Of a stretch of DNA of 64,000 nt, positions 18,754-27,112 are shown piece after piece (the stretch's first letter is position 1; the number at the start of each line of letters is the position of its first letter). A program made the position numbers and the translations under genes. The DNA comes from Ruegeria sp. SCSIO 43209 (GTDB taxonomy: Bacteria; Pseudomonadota; Alphaproteobacteria; Rhodobacterales; Rhodobacteraceae). The DNA is taken from the NCBI RefSeq assembly GCF_019904295.1, contig NZ_CP065359.1, forward strand, positions 124,001 to 188,000, read 5' to 3'. Below the pieces are notes generated by a model. It was not told the DNA's origin. It was given only the letters and a program-made list of their open reading frames with translations, and made no database searches.

Positions 18754-19224
18754 TCAGGCGTATTCGATACTCAGAACTTCATAAGAGCGCACGCCTCCGG
18801 GGGTGCGGACCTCGACACTGTCGCCTTCTTCTTTGCCAATCAGGGCGCGGGCGATGGGGGATTTGATGTTCAGAAGGCCCGCTTCGATATTGGCCTCATA
18901 CTCACCTACGATCTGCCAGGTCTTTTCTTCGTCGGTATCTTCATCCACCAACGTGACCTTCGCGCCGAACTTGATGGCCCCTGACAGTTTGGCCGGATCA
19001 ATGACATCTGCCAGCGACAGGATGCCTTCAAGCTCTTTGATGCGGCCTTCGATAAAGCCCTGCTTTTCGCGCGCCGAGTGGTATTCGGCGTTTTCTTTCA
19101 GGTCGCCCAGTTCGCGGGCTGAGGCAATCGCCTCGATGATCGCCGGGCGCTCGACGGATTTCAGATTCTTCAGCTCTGCCTCGAGCGCGGCATTGCCCGA
19201 AGGCGTCATGGGGATCTTTTCCAT
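18754..19224 (-). CDS. greA: transcription elongation factor GreA
   Basis: Binds the secondary channel of RNA polymerase and triggers cleavage of backtracked RNA. The ATG at 19224 gives 156 residues ([18 protein letters not shown]), the standard length. The N-terminal coiled coil carries the acidic tip pattern in [20 protein letters not shown] (about 38-57), and a C-terminal FKBP-like domain contains [21 protein letters not shown]-rich inverted repeat lies 28-55 bases upstream of the start in the likely leader. Confidence 0.95.
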   Translation of the reverse strand: MEKIPMTPSGNAALEAELKNLKSVERPAIIEAIASARELGDLKENAEYHSAREKQGFIEGRIKELEGILSLADVIDPAKLSGAIKFGAKVTLVDEDTDEEKTWQIVGEYEANIEAGLLNIKSPIARALIGKEEGDSVEVRTPGGVRSYEVLSIEYA

Positions 19225-19252
19225 TGTCTTGTCGTCCACGCAGAAATTGTTA

Positions 19253-19280
19253 CGCCCCGCCGCACAATAGCGTCGGGGCG
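19253..19280 (-). other. GC-rich inverted repeat in the greA leader
   Basis: CGCCCCG (19253-19259) and CGGGGCG (19274-19280) form a 7-bp stem around a 14-base loop, upstream of the greA start on the minus strand. No T-run follows on the greA side, so it is not a classic terminator. It may affect greA mRNA structure or be chance in GC-rich DNA. Confidence 0.35.
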
Positions 19281-19458
19281 AAGGATGGGTTGGCAATTAC
19301 CTGACCCAAATGAGGCGTGAATTGCAAGAGGGGAGGTGTGCGTTGTCAGTAAACTCGCAACTTAGCGCCGCCGTTCCGGGGGGCGGGTGCGTCTGTGGCG
19401 CTTTCCCAACAATTCTCCACTTCGCCAACGGCTGGCTTCGTGCCCAAGCCACAGCATC

Positions 19459-19839
19459 TCAATCATACTGAACCACTTCGAATTCGATGCCATTGTCATC
19501 TTCGAAATAGAACCGCTTGCCTGGCTCATAGTCTGCGTGGTTGTGCGGTTCAAATCCCGCTTTGCGGACCTTTTCCTCGGTGGCGTCGATATCCTCGACC
19601 AGCACACCTACATGGTTCAAGCCGCCCACGAAATCATAGCTGTTTTCGCCTGATGGCTTGGGATCGCCGGGGGCGTAGAGTGCCAGATAGGTATGTGGGC
19701 TGCCCACATGCACCGTATAGCCACCGGCAATGGCAGGGCCTTCCCAGCGTGTTTTCCAGTCGAAGACTTTCTGCATCCACGCCGCAGATGCCTTTGGGTC
19801 GCGGACCGTGAAATTAGTATGTTCCAGCGTCGCCATCAT
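19459..19839 (-). CDS. VOC family protein (glyoxalase-like)
   Basis: A 126-residue vicinal-oxygen-chelate protein with two betaalphabetabetabeta modules: LEHTNFTVRDPKASAAWMQK at the start and GLNHVGVLVEDIDATEEKV in the middle, with histidines and a C-terminal NGIEFEVVQYD glutamate that could bind metal. The substrate is unknown; glyoxalase I, fosfomycin or extradiol activity cannot be assigned. An AAGGAG sits 6 bases before the ATG. It is divergent from soxR across 89 bases that contain a MerR-type promoter directed into this gene, so it is probably a SoxR target. Confidence 0.88.
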   Translation of the reverse strand: MMATLEHTNFTVRDPKASAAWMQKVFDWKTRWEGPAIAGGYTVHVGSPHTYLALYAPGDPKPSGENSYDFVGGLNHVGVLVEDIDATEEKVRKAGFEPHNHADYEPGKRFYFEDDNGIEFEVVQYD

Positions 19840-19875
19840 GGGATTCTCCTTCCAATTTGAGGCTTGTCCCGACTC

Positions 19876-19906
19876 ACTGTAATTTCTAAACCTAACTTTA
19901 GGTCAA
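19876..19906 (-). promoter_or_regulatory. MerR/SoxR-type promoter with palindromic operator, reading into the VOC gene
   Basis: On the minus strand, TTGACC (19906-19901) and TACAGT (19881-19876) are separated by 19 bases. The spacer carries the palindrome ACCTAA-CT-TTAGGT (19890-19903), which overlaps the -35 box. An overlong 19-20 bp spacer with a central palindrome is the hallmark of promoters switched on by MerR-family activators that unwind the DNA. The adjacent divergent gene encodes a SoxR-like protein, so it is the obvious regulator. Confidence 0.75.
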
Positions 19907-19928
19907 GAGATTTCTTTGGGAGGATGTA

Positions 19929-20396
19929 ATGGTTGTTTCGGAAGGTCTGGCGATTGGAGCATTGGCCCGGCGCACCGGGTTGGCGGTGTCGGCGATCCGA
20001 TACTACGAGGCGCAAGGTTTGATATCTCCATGGCGTAACGCGGGTGGGCAGCGGCGTTATCAGCGCGCCGATATCCGACGGCTAAGCTTTGTGATGATCG
20101 CGCAGCAATTCGGTCTGACTTTGCCCGAGATCCGCGAGGTATTGTCGGGCTTGCCAGGAAACCGCACACCGACGCCTCAGGATTGGAAGAGTATCAGCGA
20201 ACGGCTGCGCACGCATCTGGATCAGCGAATCGATACGCTGATGCGACTGCGCGACAATCTGGATGGATGTATTGGTTGCGGCTGCCTCAGCCTGCCGAAA
20301 TGCAAGCTTTACAACCCCGATGACAGGGCCAAATCCCATGGTAGCGGTCCCAGATACCTCATGGGGGACGCACCCGAAGCCAGAAGTGTCGAATAG
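19929..20396 (+). CDS. soxR: redox-sensitive transcriptional activator SoxR
   Basis: MerR-family regulator that senses redox-cycling compounds through a [2Fe-2S] cluster. The winged-helix DNA-binding part occupies residues 6-72 (GALARRTGLAVSAIRYYEAQ), a dimerisation helix follows, and the cluster motif C-x2-C-x-C-x5-C is complete at C114, C117, C119 and C125. The length of 155 is normal. GGAGG precedes the ATG at 19929. The divergent VOC gene and its 19-bp-spacer promoter suggest a one-target local regulon rather than the soxS system of enterics. Confidence 0.93.
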   Translation: MVVSEGLAIGALARRTGLAVSAIRYYEAQGLISPWRNAGGQRRYQRADIRRLSFVMIAQQFGLTLPEIREVLSGLPGNRTPTPQDWKSISERLRTHLDQRIDTLMRLRDNLDGCIGCGCLSLPKCKLYNPDDRAKSHGSGPRYLMGDAPEARSVE

Positions 20397-20412
20397 CGGC
20401 GTTGTTACGCCG
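20397..20412 (+). terminator. weak hairpin after soxR
   Basis: CGGCG (20397-20401) pairs with CGCCG (20408-20412) around a 6-base loop just after the soxR stop, followed by TGTTT. The stem is short and the T-run poor, so this is at best a weak terminator. Confidence 0.35.
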
Positions 20413-20520
20413 TGTTTCGATTGACCAAAGTCTTTATGACCATGTAATCAGCCGTGAAACAATATTGCGCCGACCGCATGAAGAAAGCGCCAATTCGGAA
20501 AGTTAGCTAAGGAGCCCGCG

Positions 20521-22167
20521 ATGGCCGAGATTGAACGCGAAGCGATGGAATATGACGTGGTGATCGTGGGTGCTGGCCCTGCGGGACTGTCTGCGGCCAT
20601 CCGTCTGAAACAGCTGGATGCCGACCTGAACGTCGTGGTTCTGGAGAAGGGTTCAGAAGTGGGTGCGCATATCCTGTCGGGTGCGGTGCTGGACCCTTGT
20701 GGTCTGGATGCTCTGATCCCCGATTGGAAGGAAAAGGGTGCCCCGCTGAACGTGCCGGTGCATGAAGACAATTTCTACATGCTGGGCGAGGCTGGCAAGA
20801 TCCGCATCCCCAATTTCCCGATGCCGCCGCTGATGAACAACCACGGCAACTACATCGTCTCGATGGGCAATGTCTGCCGCTGGATGGCCGAACAGGCCGA
20901 AGAGCTGGGCGTCGAAATCTTCCCCGGCATGGCCTGTTCCGAGCTGGTCTACGGTGAGAACGGCGAAGTCAAAGGCGTTGTTGCCGGTGTATTTGGTCTG
21001 GAGCCAGACGGATCCTACGGTCCCAACACCGAACCGGGCATGGAACTGCATGGTAAATATGTCTTTCTGTCGGAAGGCGTGCGCGGCTCACTGTCCAAGG
21101 AAGTCATCGCCAAATACGACCTGTCTGCCGGTAAAGAGCCGCAGAAATACGGCGTTGGCATGAAAGAGATCTGGGAGATTGATCCAGCCAAGCACAAAGA
21201 AGGCTCGGTCACGCACACCATGGGCTGGCCGCTGGGCAGCAACGCGGGTGGCGGGTCGTTCATCTATCACCTTGAAAACAATCAGGTCTATGTCGGCTTT
21301 GTGGTTCACCTGAACTACAAAAACCCGCACCTGTACCCCTACATGGAATTCCAGCGCTTCAAGCATCACCCGATGGTGGCTGACCTGCTTAAGGGCGGCA
21401 AGCGTGTGGCTTATGGTGCCCGCGCGATCACCGAGGGTGGCTACCAGTCGATGCCGAAACTGGTCGCGCCGGGTGTTGCGCTGTTGGGTTGCTCGGCGGG
21501 CATGGTCAACGTGCCGCGCATCAAGGGCAACCACAACGCGATGCTGTCAGGCAAGGCCGCGGCCGAGGCCGCCTTTGATGCCATCAAGGCCGAGCGTTCG
21601 GGTGATGAGCTGACCGCTTATGAGACCGACGTTCGCGATGGTGCAATCGGCTCGGATCTGAAGAAGGTGCGCAACGTCAAACCGCTGTGGTCGAAATACG
21701 GCCTGACCGCCAGCTTGGTACTGGGCGGTATGGACATGTGGACCAATACGCTGGGCTTCTCGCTGCTGGGCACTCTGGGCCACGGCAAGAACGACGCGGA
21801 ATCGACCGAAGATGCAAGCAAGCATCAACCCATCGACTACCCGAAACCCGATGGCACACTGTCCTTTGACCGCCTGACGAACGTATCGTTTGCGGCCACC
21901 AACCACGAGGAAAGCCAGCCTTGCCATCTGAAACTGACCGACCCGGACATCCCGGTTAAGGTCAACCTGCCCAAATTCGACGAGCCGGCACAGCGTTACT
22001 GCCCCGCAGGCGTCTATGAGATGGTCGAGGATGAAGACGGGCCGCGATTCGTGATCAACTTCCAGAACTGTGTTCACTGCAAAACCTGTGACATCAAGGA
22101 TCCCAGCCAGAACATCACCTGGACTACACCGCAGGGCGGCGACGGGCCGAACTACCCCAATATGTAG
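20521..22167 (+). CDS. electron transfer flavoprotein-ubiquinone oxidoreductase
   Basis: Membrane-associated enzyme that takes electrons from reduced ETF, and thus from acyl-CoA dehydrogenases, to ubiquinone. It has 548 residues, the normal ETF-QO length. The FAD-binding DVVIVGAGPAGLSAAIRL lies near residues 12-29. The C-terminal ferredoxin-like [4Fe-4S] region has CPAGVYEM and FQNCVHCKTCDIKDPSQNI, followed by WTTPQGGDGPNYPNM at the end. It stands alone, with 124 bases of upstream spacer. It would serve the acyl-CoA dehydrogenase at 6879 and the methylsuccinyl-CoA dehydrogenase of the ethylmalonyl-CoA pathway, which is not in this window. Confidence 0.95.
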   Translation: MAEIEREAMEYDVVIVGAGPAGLSAAIRLKQLDADLNVVVLEKGSEVGAHILSGAVLDPCGLDALIPDWKEKGAPLNVPVHEDNFYMLGEAGKIRIPNFPMPPLMNNHGNYIVSMGNVCRWMAEQAEELGVEIFPGMACSELVYGENGEVKGVVAGVFGLEPDGSYGPNTEPGMELHGKYVFLSEGVRGSLSKEVIAKYDLSAGKEPQKYGVGMKEIWEIDPAKHKEGSVTHTMGWPLGSNAGGGSFIYHLENNQVYVGFVVHLNYKNPHLYPYMEFQRFKHHPMVADLLKGGKRVAYGARAITEGGYQSMPKLVAPGVALLGCSAGMVNVPRIKGNHNAMLSGKAAAEAAFDAIKAERSGDELTAYETDVRDGAIGSDLKKVRNVKPLWSKYGLTASLVLGGMDMWTNTLGFSLLGTLGHGKNDAESTEDASKHQPIDYPKPDGTLSFDRLTNVSFAATNHEESQPCHLKLTDPDIPVKVNLPKFDEPAQRYCPAGVYEMVEDEDGPRFVINFQNCVHCKTCDIKDPSQNITWTTPQGGDGPNYPNM

Positions 22168-22271
22168 GCAAGAACACGGGCGTTGGCAGGGTCGTGAAGG
22201 CTCTGCCATTGCCTCTCGCCCAGCAAAGCCCTAGCTTGTCGGTCAGTCAACGACAGCAAGGCAGATTATCA

Positions 22272-23984
22272 GTGGTTTCCCTGGTTCGACGCGCGGCTCT
22301 GGCCGTGATCCTCAGTTCTTCAATCGCGTTTCCTGCGGTATCGGATACCGGATCGGGGTCGTATCTGGCCGGGCGTCAGGCGATTTATGAGAGCGACTAT
22401 CCCGCTGCCGAGCGTTACTATGCGCAGGCGCTTCGCGCTGATCCCCAAAATCCGAAACTGCTGGAAAACGTGGTCGTCGCCCGGCTCGCTTTGGGTGAGA
22501 TTGAGCGGGCCCTGACCGTCGCCGAAGTTATCGAGGAAAATGAACTGCCCAGCCAGGCCGCTCGGATGGTGATCGCCGCCAATCTGGTGGCAGATGGCAA
22601 GCTGGATGAATTTCTGGCCCGCGATCCTGAAACGCAAGGGGTTGGACCGCTGGTTGATGGCCTGATGATTGCTTGGGCTCATATGGGGCAAGGCGCCATG
22701 ACCAAAGCGATGGAACAATTTGACGTTGTTACCACGCAGGAAGGTCTGAAAGAATTTGCACTTTATCACAAGGCCATGGCGCTGGCGTCAGTCGGAGACT
22801 TTGAGGGGGCCGAGGCGATCCTTGCCGCAGATGATGGCCTGGTTGCCCGTTTTTCACGCCGGGCTGCGCTGGCGCGTGCCGAAGTGCTGTCGCAGCTGGA
22901 TCGCAACGACGATGCGCTGGAATTTCTGGATAACGTCTTTGCCGCCGGCAGTGATCCGACCATCGAAGGTTACGTCACCCGGCTGTCTGATGGCGAAACG
23001 CTGCCCTTTACCCATGTCCGTTCTGCACAGGATGGCATGGCCGAGGTTTTCTTCACCGTTGGCGCTGCGCTGAGTGCCGAGGCCGCGCAGGATTATGTTC
23101 TGCTATATGCCCGGGTCGCGGCCTTTCTGCGGCCTGACCATATTGATGCGCTTTTGCTAAGCGCTGAGTTGTTGGATGGGCTGGAACAATATGATCTGGC
23201 GGTTGATGTCTATCGGCAGGTGCCTCCGGACAGCAGCGATTATCATGCCGCCGAGCTGGGGCGCGCCGAGGTCCTAAGTCGCTCTGACAGAAAAGAAGCT
23301 GCCGCCGAGGTCCTGCAAAACCTTGCCGCCCAAAGCCCTGATTTGCCCGGTGTGCATGTAGCCCTGGCCGACCTGCGGCGCCAGCAAGAGGATTACGCGG
23401 CAGCGGTCACCTCTTACGACAAGGCGATTGGCCTGACGGAAGAGGGTGCAGGCGGAAACTGGTTCCTGCATTATGCCCGCGGGATATCGCATGAACGCCT
23501 GAAGAACTGGGACGAGGCCGAGGCCGATTTCCGCCGCGCGCTTGAGTTGAACCCGGACCAACCACAGGTGCTGAACTATCTCGGGTATTCGCTGGTCGAG
23601 CGGCGCGAGAAATTGGACGAAGCGTTGAATATGATCGAACGCGCCGTCGCAGCGCGCCCTGACAGCGGCTATATCGTTGACAGCTTGGGCTGGGTGTTGT
23701 TCCGCCTGGGCCGGTACGACGAAGCAGTTGACCACATGGAGCGCGCCGTTGAGCTGATGCCGGTCGATCCGGTGGTAAATGACCATCTGGGCGATGTTTA
23801 CTGGGCCGTAGGTCGTGGGCGTGAAGCCGAGTTCCAGTGGAAACGAGCACTGTCTTTCATTGATCCTGAAGATACCGACGGCGAAGCCGATCCTGAACGC
23901 ATCCGCCGCAAGATCGAAGTCGGATTGGATGCTGTTCTGGCCGAGGAAGGTGCCGAACCCCTGAAGGTCGCCAATGAAGGCTGA
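22272..23984 (+). CDS. secreted/periplasmic tetratricopeptide repeat protein
   Basis: A TPR-repeat protein of about 570 residues after a signal sequence (VVSLVRRAALAVILSSSIAFPAVS). Several TPR units are seen: YLAGRQAIYESDYPAAERYY near the N terminus and a regular array at the C terminus (DEAEADFRRALELNPDQPQVL, YDEAVDHMERAVELMPVDPVV). I favour the GTG at 22272 because the signal peptide then starts at once; a GTG at 22194 would add 26 hydrophilic residues. It probably scaffolds other envelope proteins. It overlaps ispE by 11 bases. Confidence 0.83.
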   Translation: MVSLVRRAALAVILSSSIAFPAVSDTGSGSYLAGRQAIYESDYPAAERYYAQALRADPQNPKLLENVVVARLALGEIERALTVAEVIEENELPSQAARMVIAANLVADGKLDEFLARDPETQGVGPLVDGLMIAWAHMGQGAMTKAMEQFDVVTTQEGLKEFALYHKAMALASVGDFEGAEAILAADDGLVARFSRRAALARAEVLSQLDRNDDALEFLDNVFAAGSDPTIEGYVTRLSDGETLPFTHVRSAQDGMAEVFFTVGAALSAEAAQDYVLLYARVAAFLRPDHIDALLLSAELLDGLEQYDLAVDVYRQVPPDSSDYHAAELGRAEVLSRSDRKEAAAEVLQNLAAQSPDLPGVHVALADLRRQQEDYAAAVTSYDKAIGLTEEGAGGNWFLHYARGISHERLKNWDEAEADFRRALELNPDQPQVLNYLGYSLVERREKLDEALNMIERAVAARPDSGYIVDSLGWVLFRLGRYDEAVDHMERAVELMPVDPVVNDHLGDVYWAVGRGREAEFQWKRALSFIDPEDTDGEADPERIRRKIEVGLDAVLAEEGAEPLKVANEG

Positions 23985-24792
23985 GGCATTTGCCCCCGCC
24001 AAGATCAACCTGACCCTGCATGTGACCGGCCAACGCGCGGATGGCTATCATCTGCTTGATTCGTTGGTTGCCTTTGCCGATGTTGGGGATCAGTTGAGCC
24101 TCATTTCCGGCCCCGAGCTGTCTCTGTCGGTCACGGGTGAGTTTTCGGATGGCGTACCGACCGATGATCGCAATCTGGTCTGGCAGGCCGCCGAGGCCGC
24201 AGGCTGGACCGGTCGCATTCATCTGAACAAACAACTGCCGCACGGTGGCGGTGTCGGGGGCGGCTCCTCGGATGCTGCGGCGCTATTGCGCACTGCGACG
24301 AAGGGGGGAGAGTGGCCCGATAGCGTGCCGCTGTCGCTTGGCGCGGATGTCCCGGTATGCATACATGCTGCTGCAGCGCGTATGCGCGGGATTGGTGAAC
24401 AGATTGAGCCGATGGCGTTGCCGCCCCTCCCGGCGCTTTTGGTCAATCCGGGTATTGAAGTTTCCACCGGCCCGGTGTTTTCCGCTTTGCACAGCAGAGA
24501 CAACGCACCGATGCCTGCTGAGATCCCTGCATTCAAAACACCGGAAGACTGCGCCACGTGGTTGCAGGTTCAGCGGAATGATTTAGAGGCACCTGCAATA
24601 TCTGTAGCGCTGGGCATTGCGGAGGTCATAGCGGCGTTGGAAGACACCCGAGACGCGTTGATGGTTCGTATGTCGGGTTCAGGCTCAACCTGTTTCGCAC
24701 TTTATCCAACGCTCAAAGCAGCCCATTTTGCCGCCTATGAGATCGGCGCGGCCCAACCCGGCTGGTGGTACCGCGCAACGACGCTCAGTTAA
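23974..24792 (+). CDS. ispE: 4-diphosphocytidyl-2-C-methyl-D-erythritol kinase
   Basis: ATP-dependent kinase of the MEP pathway to isopentenyl diphosphate. The GHMP-kinase features are AFAPAKINLTLHVTGQR at residues 4-20 and the phosphate loop PHGGGVGGGSSDAAALL (about 90-106). A C-terminal GSGSTCFALYP motif is also present. The 272-residue length is slightly short of E. coli IspE. It starts inside the end of the TPR gene and is convergent with ispB, so an isoprenoid kinase and a polyprenyl synthase lie tail to tail. Confidence 0.94.
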   Translation: MKAEAFAPAKINLTLHVTGQRADGYHLLDSLVAFADVGDQLSLISGPELSLSVTGEFSDGVPTDDRNLVWQAAEAAGWTGRIHLNKQLPHGGGVGGGSSDAAALLRTATKGGEWPDSVPLSLGADVPVCIHAAAARMRGIGEQIEPMALPPLPALLVNPGIEVSTGPVFSALHSRDNAPMPAEIPAFKTPEDCATWLQVQRNDLEAPAISVALGIAEVIAALEDTRDALMVRMSGSGSTCFALYPTLKAAHFAAYEIGAAQPGWWYRATTLS

Positions 24793-25783
24793 GGCGCGAT
24801 ACGACGTAGTCTGCCAGATCGCCTAACAGGGTGCGGATTTCGTGATCCGGAAGAGGCGCCAGCGCAGCCTTGGCCTTGGCCGCCCAACCAAACGCATCCG
24901 CGCGGGTTGCATCCAGCGTGCTGTATTTGGCCATCAGCGACAAAGCGTGATCCAGATCACCCTCTTCCTGCCGCCCGCGACCGATCGTCCGTTCCCAAAA
25001 CGCGTGTTCCTCGGCAGTTGCCTGAGCCACGGCTTTGATCACTGGCAGGGTCAATTTGCGTTCACGGAAGTCGTCGCCGATGTTTTTGCCTGTGGCCACA
25101 CTATCGCCTTGATAATCCAGAAGATCATCAGCGATCTGGAACGCGATTCCAAGCGCGTCGCCATAGTCATACAGCGCCTTGACCTGAGCCTCAGTCGCGC
25201 CTGCGATCACACCACCCACTTCGGTTGCGGCAGAAAACAGCGCCGCCGTTTTGCCGCGTACAACCTGCAGGTAGACACCTTCATCCGTGCCCAGATCGGT
25301 GGCCGCTGTCATCTGCAGCACCTCGCCTTCGGCGATTGTGGCCGATGCATTTGCAAGGATATCCAGAACCCGCAACGAACCGGTTTCGACCATCAACTGA
25401 AAGCTGCGGGAAAACAGGTAATCGCCAACCAGAACACTGGATTTATTGTCCCATAGTAGGTTTGCCGTCGGTCGCCCGCGCCGCTGCCCGCTTTCATCGA
25501 CGACATCGTCATGCAGCAGGGTTGCGGTATGAATGAACTCGACCGTTGCAGCCAGCTTGACGTGATGGTCGCCTGAATAGCCGAACAGCTGCGCCGCCGC
25601 CAGGGTCAGCATCGGGCGCAGACGCTTACCGCCCGCCTCGACCAGGTGCGCGGTCACTTCGGGAATGCGCGGGGCATGTTCCGACGCCATACGCGTCCGA
25701 ATCAGCGTATTTACTGCTGCCATTTCGCCCGCAAGCATCTCTGCCAGACGCTCATGCGGTTTCGAGATCGTGCTGACGTTCAT
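24785..25783 (-). CDS. ispB: polyprenyl diphosphate synthase (octaprenyl/decaprenyl type)
   Basis: Trans-prenyltransferase that builds the side chain of ubiquinone. The 332 residues hold the first aspartate motif LLHDDVVDESGQRRG and the second IADDLLDYQGD, plus GGKRLRPMLTLAAA near the N terminus. Chain length cannot be read with certainty, but ubiquinone-10 is usual in Rhodobacteraceae. I chose the ATG at 25783, preceded by AGGAG; the GTG one codon before is too close to the ribosome site. It overlaps ispE by 8 bases at the 3' end. Confidence 0.93.
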   Translation of the reverse strand: MNVSTISKPHERLAEMLAGEMAAVNTLIRTRMASEHAPRIPEVTAHLVEAGGKRLRPMLTLAAAQLFGYSGDHHVKLAATVEFIHTATLLHDDVVDESGQRRGRPTANLLWDNKSSVLVGDYLFSRSFQLMVETGSLRVLDILANASATIAEGEVLQMTAATDLGTDEGVYLQVVRGKTAALFSAATEVGGVIAGATEAQVKALYDYGDALGIAFQIADDLLDYQGDSVATGKNIGDDFRERKLTLPVIKAVAQATAEEHAFWERTIGRGRQEEGDLDHALSLMAKYSTLDATRADAFGWAAKAKAALAPLPDHEIRTLLGDLADYVVSRLN

Positions 25784-25839
25784 CACTCTCCTGATACAAG
25801 GCTCGACATCCCTGTCACCTTGCCCTTACATCCATCCCC

Positions 25840-26055
25840 ATGAAAGAACTATTGCGCAGCACCGATCCGACAATCCTAGCCTTTGCAACGGCTCTCCTTG
25901 AGGGCGAGGATATAGACTGCTTTCAGATGGACGTAAATATGAGCATCCTAGAAGGCGGCATCGGAATCTTTCCCCGTCGCCTGATGGTGCGGGCAGATGA
26001 TCTGACTCGCGCCGAACGGGTCATGCGCGATAACGAGATCCCGCTGGGGCGATGA
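25840..26055 (+). CDS. DUF2007 domain-containing protein
   Basis: A 71-residue soluble protein (MKELLRSTDPTILAFATALLE, FQMDVNMSILEGGIG, FPRRLMVRADDLTRAERVM). This matches the DUF2007 small-domain family of unknown function. It is divergent from ispB and overlaps the following methyltransferase gene by 4 bases, so the two are probably translated together. Confidence 0.87.
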   Translation: MKELLRSTDPTILAFATALLEGEDIDCFQMDVNMSILEGGIGIFPRRLMVRADDLTRAERVMRDNEIPLGR

Positions 26056-26819
26056 GCAGCTTTTCCGACAGTGATCTGACCTGCAATGATTTTCTGGGCG
26101 GGCGTGTGCGTCTGTGGCAGCCGCGCTCAGGATATCGTGCAGGGGTCGATCCGGTCTTACTGGCGGCATCGGTCCCGGCACAAGCTGGCCAGTCGGTGCT
26201 GGAATTGGGCTGCGGGGCAGGGGCTGCTATTCAGTGCCTAATGGCGCGAGTGCCGCACCTGAAGGCAACTGGGGTTGAACTGCAGGCTGGCTATGCAGAT
26301 CTGGCCCGCCGCAATTCGGAACAAAACGCAGCGATCACCGTGGTTGAGGCGGATTTGAACGCACTACCGAATGATCTGCGACAAGAACAGTTCGATCATG
26401 TGATCGCCAATCCGCCCTACTACCGGGCAGGCGCGCACAGCCCTGCCACCGACGCGGGTCGGCAGATCGCACTAGGTGAAGACACGCCGCTTAAGGACTG
26501 GATCAGTGTCGCCGCTCGACGTCTGGCGCCGCGCGGTTATCTTCACATGATCCAGAGGGCAGACCGGCTGCCCGATATGCTTGCGGGGTGCGCGGGCCGC
26601 TTGGGCTCGATTCAGGTGCTACCTCTGGCCCCTCGTGCGGATCGCGCGTCCGAGCTGGTGATTTTGCGTGCCAGAAAGGGCGGGCGCGCCGCATTTCGGC
26701 TACACGCACCGCTGATTCTGCACCTCGGTGACCGGCACGTAGAAGACGGCGAAAGCTATACCCCAAAGGTTTCGGCGGTGTTGCGCGATCGGGCGGATTT
26801 GACCGGGCACTTTGCCTGA
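26052..26819 (+). CDS. tRNA1(Val) A37 N6-methyltransferase-like protein
   Basis: SAM-dependent methyltransferase of 255 residues with motif I LELGCGAGAAIQCL (about 51-64), GVELQAGYADLARRN, and the amino-methyltransferase motif NPPYY. NPPY enzymes modify exocyclic amino groups of nucleic acids or glutamine. The opening LTCNDFLGGRVRLWQPRSGYRAGVDPVLLA is typical of the TrmN6/YfiC group. The target tRNA is inferred from the family only. Confidence 0.88.
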   Translation: MSSFSDSDLTCNDFLGGRVRLWQPRSGYRAGVDPVLLAASVPAQAGQSVLELGCGAGAAIQCLMARVPHLKATGVELQAGYADLARRNSEQNAAITVVEADLNALPNDLRQEQFDHVIANPPYYRAGAHSPATDAGRQIALGEDTPLKDWISVAARRLAPRGYLHMIQRADRLPDMLAGCAGRLGSIQVLPLAPRADRASELVILRARKGGRAAFRLHAPLILHLGDRHVEDGESYTPKVSAVLRDRADLTGHFA

Positions 26820-26943
26820 TCGGCAATGACCAGCCGAATTTGTCGGATTTATTATAGATTTCGTGCGTCTGCAGCGTGACAGGCTGGAAATGATGTGATC
26901 AACTTCCTACGTGACACTTACAAACCAGAGAAGGAGGACCGCC

Positions 26944-27108
26944 ATGAGCGTGAGCGCACATCTGACGGAGTTGAAGAAAAAACACGAAATTCTCGGTCTT
27001 GAAGTGGAAGAAGCGCAACGCTCACCTGGTATTGACGATCTCCATATCGCACAGCTGAAGAAGCAAAAGCTGAAGCTAAAAGAAGAGATCGAGCGCCTGT
27101 CGACCTAA
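26944..27108 (+). CDS. YdcH/DUF465 family small coiled-coil protein
   Basis: A 54-residue, highly charged helical protein (MSVSAHLTELKKKHEILGLEV..., IAQLKKQKLKLKEEIERL) matching the DUF465 family. The ATG at 26944 has AAGGAGGA upstream, a near-ideal ribosome site, which suggests high expression. An in-frame ATG 33 bases earlier has no such site. Function unknown; the family may bind other proteins through its coiled coil. Confidence 0.9.
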   Translation: MSVSAHLTELKKKHEILGLEVEEAQRSPGIDDLHIAQLKKQKLKLKEEIERLST

Positions 27109-27112
27109 GGTT

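Noticed and set aside
19549..19576. GGTTCAAATCCCGC, resembling a tRNA T-arm
   Set aside because: It is inside the VOC gene on the minus strand, and no acceptor, D or anticodon arms surround it.
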